From contig DASVVT010000016.1 in assembly GCA_036386415.1 (NCBI GenBank), positions 1-15,847 of the forward strand: DNA of 15,847 nucleotides, written 5' to 3'. Origin of the DNA: DASVVT01 sp036386415 (GTDB taxonomy: Bacteria; Acidobacteriota; Blastocatellia; Pyrinomonadales; Pyrinomonadaceae). The notes beneath the pieces are model-generated. The model searched no databases and was not told where the DNA came from. It saw only the letters and a program-made list of their open reading frames with translations. Each line of letters opens with the position of its first letter. Position 1 is the stretch's first letter. Positions 13,842-15,847 of the stretch are shown piece by piece. Made by a program: the position numbers and the translations under genes.

Positions 13842-14846
13842 TTAAATGGGGCGACGGCGTCTGCCGCCCCTTCCCACGGGGGCGAGCACCTCTCTCATTC
13901 TATCAACTTCGAGGTCGCGCTCTGCCAGCAGGCGCTTCAGCCGCGCGTTCTCCTCCTCGACACCCTCTCGTCGTCCTGCTTCGGCGGCAGCCGCCACGCC
14001 AGCGCCCTGCAAGCTACTCACTATCGGCCCTTCCGGTTGATCTGGATTATTGAGCGCGTAGTTATATGAGTTCAAATGGTCGTGGTTGCCGCCAATCGAG
14101 TCATACTGCGCCGTGAAATCCACCGGCGTGCCGACATGTTTGTAGAGCGAATCCAGGGCTACGGAGAGCGGGGAGTCGGGCACGATGTCTTCGGTATTGA
14201 CGATGCGGTAGGTGGTCACCGCTTGGGAGTTATATTGATAGGCAAAGTCCGGGTCGCCGACGCGTGGGCTTGCCAGCGAATAGTGAAACATCTTCGCCCC
14301 GGAGTTCTGGAAATTGGAGTTCGTCAGCACATCGGGCACGGCCAGCGTCGAGAGCGCGCCGCCGAGACTGTGGCCTGTGAAGTAAAGGACGCTTCCACTG
14401 CCTGCCATGCCGAGTGCATTCAGGACGGCGCTTCTCATAGAAGAGTAGATCGTCATGAACCCATGGTGAACGTAGCCGTACCCTGCGGCTATCGTTGAGG
14501 GATAGGCCACCTGAAACACGTCCGCATCGTCAACCCAGTCAAGTGACGTCTCCGTCCCTCGAAAGACCAGATAGACCTCGCCGTCATCCGTCCAGGAGAC
14601 AAATGCGAACGGCTCATTCTCAGAGAAAAAGAACCAGCTCGACCGCCCCCAGATAGGGCTGCTGTGGTGCATTGGGATCGCGCTGGCGTTCCAGTTGAAC
14701 GAATTCGGCGCCGGTTTCCCCTGGGCCTGCCACTGGTAGTACATGTCATAGGCGATGTCCACCAGGTTCGAGCACATGAGCGCGTCCGTCAGGCTGAACG
14801 GGGCTGCGGGAAAATACATGGGAAAGCTAAACCTCGGAGTCGTCAT
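13842..14846 (-). CDS. Class 3 lipase with added coiled-coil tail
   Basis: An alpha/beta-hydrolase of the lipase class 3 family, which cleaves acylglycerols or other esters. VYLVFRGTET (91-100) is the oxyanion region, GHSLGG (158-163) holds the nucleophile Ser160, NTEDIVP (217-223) the likely acid Asp220, and NHDHLNSY (254-261) the catalytic His (255 or 257). No clear signal peptide is seen. The ordinary lipase domain ends near 270. Residues 296-322 (VEEENARLKRLLAERDLEVD and following) form a leucine-zipper-like coiled coil followed by an Arg-rich end. This tail is unusual and resembles the C-terminus of IS3-family OrfA proteins. The frame opens with GTG at 14852, but AGGAGG 5 bp before the ATG at 14846 decides the start. 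The acetyltransferase follows on the same strand. Confidence 0.87.
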   Translation of the reverse strand: MTTPRFSFPMYFPAAPFSLTDALMCSNLVDIAYDMYYQWQAQGKPAPNSFNWNASAIPMHHSSPIWGRSSWFFFSENEPFAFVSWTDDGEVYLVFRGTETSLDWVDDADVFQVAYPSTIAAGYGYVHHGFMTIYSSMRSAVLNALGMAGSGSVLYFTGHSLGGALSTLAVPDVLTNSNFQNSGAKMFHYSLASPRVGDPDFAYQYNSQAVTTYRIVNTEDIVPDSPLSVALDSLYKHVGTPVDFTAQYDSIGGNHDHLNSYNYALNNPDQPEGPIVSSLQGAGVAAAAEAGRREGVEEENARLKRLLAERDLEVDRMREVLAPVGRGGRRRRPI

Positions 14847-14884
14847 ATTCACCTCCTTAGAGCGTGTCTGAAGAGTTGAGGGAA

Positions 14885-14967
14885 TAAACGCAAAGGTCGC
14901 AACGCCAAGGGAAATTTTTCTCTTTGCGTACTTTGCGAAATCCTTTGCGTTCTTTGCGTTTAAATCT
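14885..14967. repeat. CGCAAAG-type foldback repeat, copy 2
   Basis: AAACGCAAAGG words on the left face repeated CTTTGCG words on the right, ending TTTGCGTTTAAATCT. It shares that end with copy 1 at 35-129. It lies between the lipase start and the end of the UbiB-like gene, so it may also lie in the lipase promoter region. Confidence 0.75.
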
Positions 14968-15004
14968 CAATGCACCGCACAATCTGGCCGCGATTAAATC
15001 AGCT

Positions 15005-15847
15005 TCACTTGTCGAGATACATTTTAGCGGCCATCTTGGCGAGCTTCCACATCTTGCCCCACTCGATGCGGCCTCCGGCGTCCCGCCCCATAAATTTATC
15101 GGCGATCAGCTTGCGAAACTGTTTGCCTTCACGGCGGAGCATGAACTCCTTGGCGTAGGGCTTGGCCGTGTCGAAGAAGCTGAACTCCGGGTCTGTGACG
15201 ATGCCTATGCCTTCCAGGGTCATCAGGGCGCGAATGACGTAGGTGAAGTTGGCGGGCAGACGGAAAGGGTATTCGTACATCACTTCGGCCAGGTCATAGG
15301 TCAGCTCCTTGAAGTTGACTTCGCCCAGCTTGAGATTGAGGTAGTGCTCGAACAGTCCTTCGACGACGGGGCGGATCAACTCGGGATCGACGCCGGGCTT
15401 GAGGAAATTGAGGTTGATCAAATCCTGGGCGAGCCCGTGCACGTCGCGCCCGACCACGTGAAAGAAAGCGTCTATCATCTGTGATTGCAGACGCGGCGTG
15501 ATCTTGCCCGTCATCCCGAAATCGAAGAAGGCCAGTTGGCCGTTGTCCATCACCAATAGATTCCCGGGATGCGGGTCGGCGTGAAAGAAACCGTCTTCGA
15601 GGAGCTGCTTGAGATAGGTGCGAACCAGCAGGCGATTGACCTTGACGGGCGAGATACGGCGCGCGCGCAAAGCTTCAAGGTCTGTGACCTTAGTGCCTCG
15701 TATGAACTCCATGACGAGGACGTGGCGCGTGGAATGCGACCAGTGTATGCGCGGGACGTGTATGGCGCGCCAGCCGCGAAAGTTCTCGCGAAAGCGGTCT
15801 GCGTTGCGCCCCTCCTGTGCATAATCCATCTCTTCATGGATGGTCTC
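15005..15847 (-). CDS. UbiB/AarF (ABC1) atypical kinase, C-terminal part
   Basis: This gene runs off the right edge; the frame stays open through the last base (ETIHEE precedes the first in-window Met). It is the C-terminal two thirds of an ABC1/ADCK-type atypical kinase, needed for quinone biosynthesis in many bacteria. Visible motifs are the start of the EExDY-type helix (HEEMDYAQEGRNADRF), VLVMEFIRGTKVTD, the catalytic loop HADPHPGNLL, and the metal-binding FDFGMTG. The family's N-terminal KxGQ motif would lie outside the window. The C-terminus ends in a basic/hydrophobic segment (MWKLAKMAAKMYLDK) but lacks the two clear membrane helices of E. coli UbiB. It could be a UbiB orthologue or another family member. 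Confidence 0.9.
   Translation of the reverse strand, partial: ETIHEEMDYAQEGRNADRFRENFRGWRAIHVPRIHWSHSTRHVLVMEFIRGTKVTDLEALRARRISPVKVNRLLVRTYLKQLLEDGFFHADPHPGNLLVMDNGQLAFFDFGMTGKITPRLQSQMIDAFFHVVGRDVHGLAQDLINLNFLKPGVDPELIRPVVEGLFEHYLNLKLGEVNFKELTYDLAEVMYEYPFRLPANFTYVIRALMTLEGIGIVTDPEFSFFDTAKPYAKEFMLRREGKQFRKLIADKFMGRDAGGRIEWGKMWKLAKMAAKMYLDK

Overview
The window looks like chromosomal DNA of a free-living, GC-rich, Gram-negative-type bacterium. It has signal peptides, a TonB-like periplasmic domain and a UbiB-family kinase. The mix of conserved hypothetical genes (DUF4388 protein, YD-repeat plus NTF2-like secreted protein, standalone NurA, PuuD-type urate oxidase) and the many CGCAAAG- and CACAGAG-type foldback repeats suggest Acidobacteriota, perhaps Blastocatellia. 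This placement is inference; there is no rRNA or marker gene here.

Left part (1-4.4 kb), purine breakdown. After two foldback repeats (35-129, 150-263) come 5-hydroxyisourate hydrolase (uraH) and, 3 bp later, the membrane part of PuuD-type urate oxidase without its cytochrome c domain. Together they would take urate through 5-hydroxyisourate to OHCU. Facing them on the minus strand is a three-gene unit: a DUF1059 small protein, an HpcH/HpaI-aldolase-like protein of the DUF6986 type, and a Cys-rich two-helix membrane protein. The 0.8-kb convergent gap holds the most unusual structure of the window: about 23 degenerate 14-bp palindromes at a 21-bp period, interrupted by a TA-flanked inverted-repeat element whose removal exactly restores the period.

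Middle part (4.5-10.8 kb). A 101-bp MITE-like element, a small secreted protein, a GT39-like membrane glycosyltransferase (minus strand), a 95-bp foldback element, two small genes (a basic HTH-like protein and a CxxC protein) leading to a NurA-domain nuclease, a terminator-like hairpin, and a secreted YD-repeat/NTF2-like protein.

Right part (10.8-15.8 kb). A CACAGAG foldback element precedes a two-gene operon: a DUF4388-TM-TonB-like fusion and a 514-residue protein of unknown function. On the minus strand follow a class 3 lipase with an added coiled-coil tail, an AAC(6')-I-type aminoglycoside acetyltransferase, a second CGCAAAG foldback element, and a UbiB/AarF kinase gene cut off by the window edge.

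At least eight non-coding foldback elements lie in 15.8 kb, nearly all between genes. No tRNA, rRNA, CRISPR array or complete transposase gene was seen.
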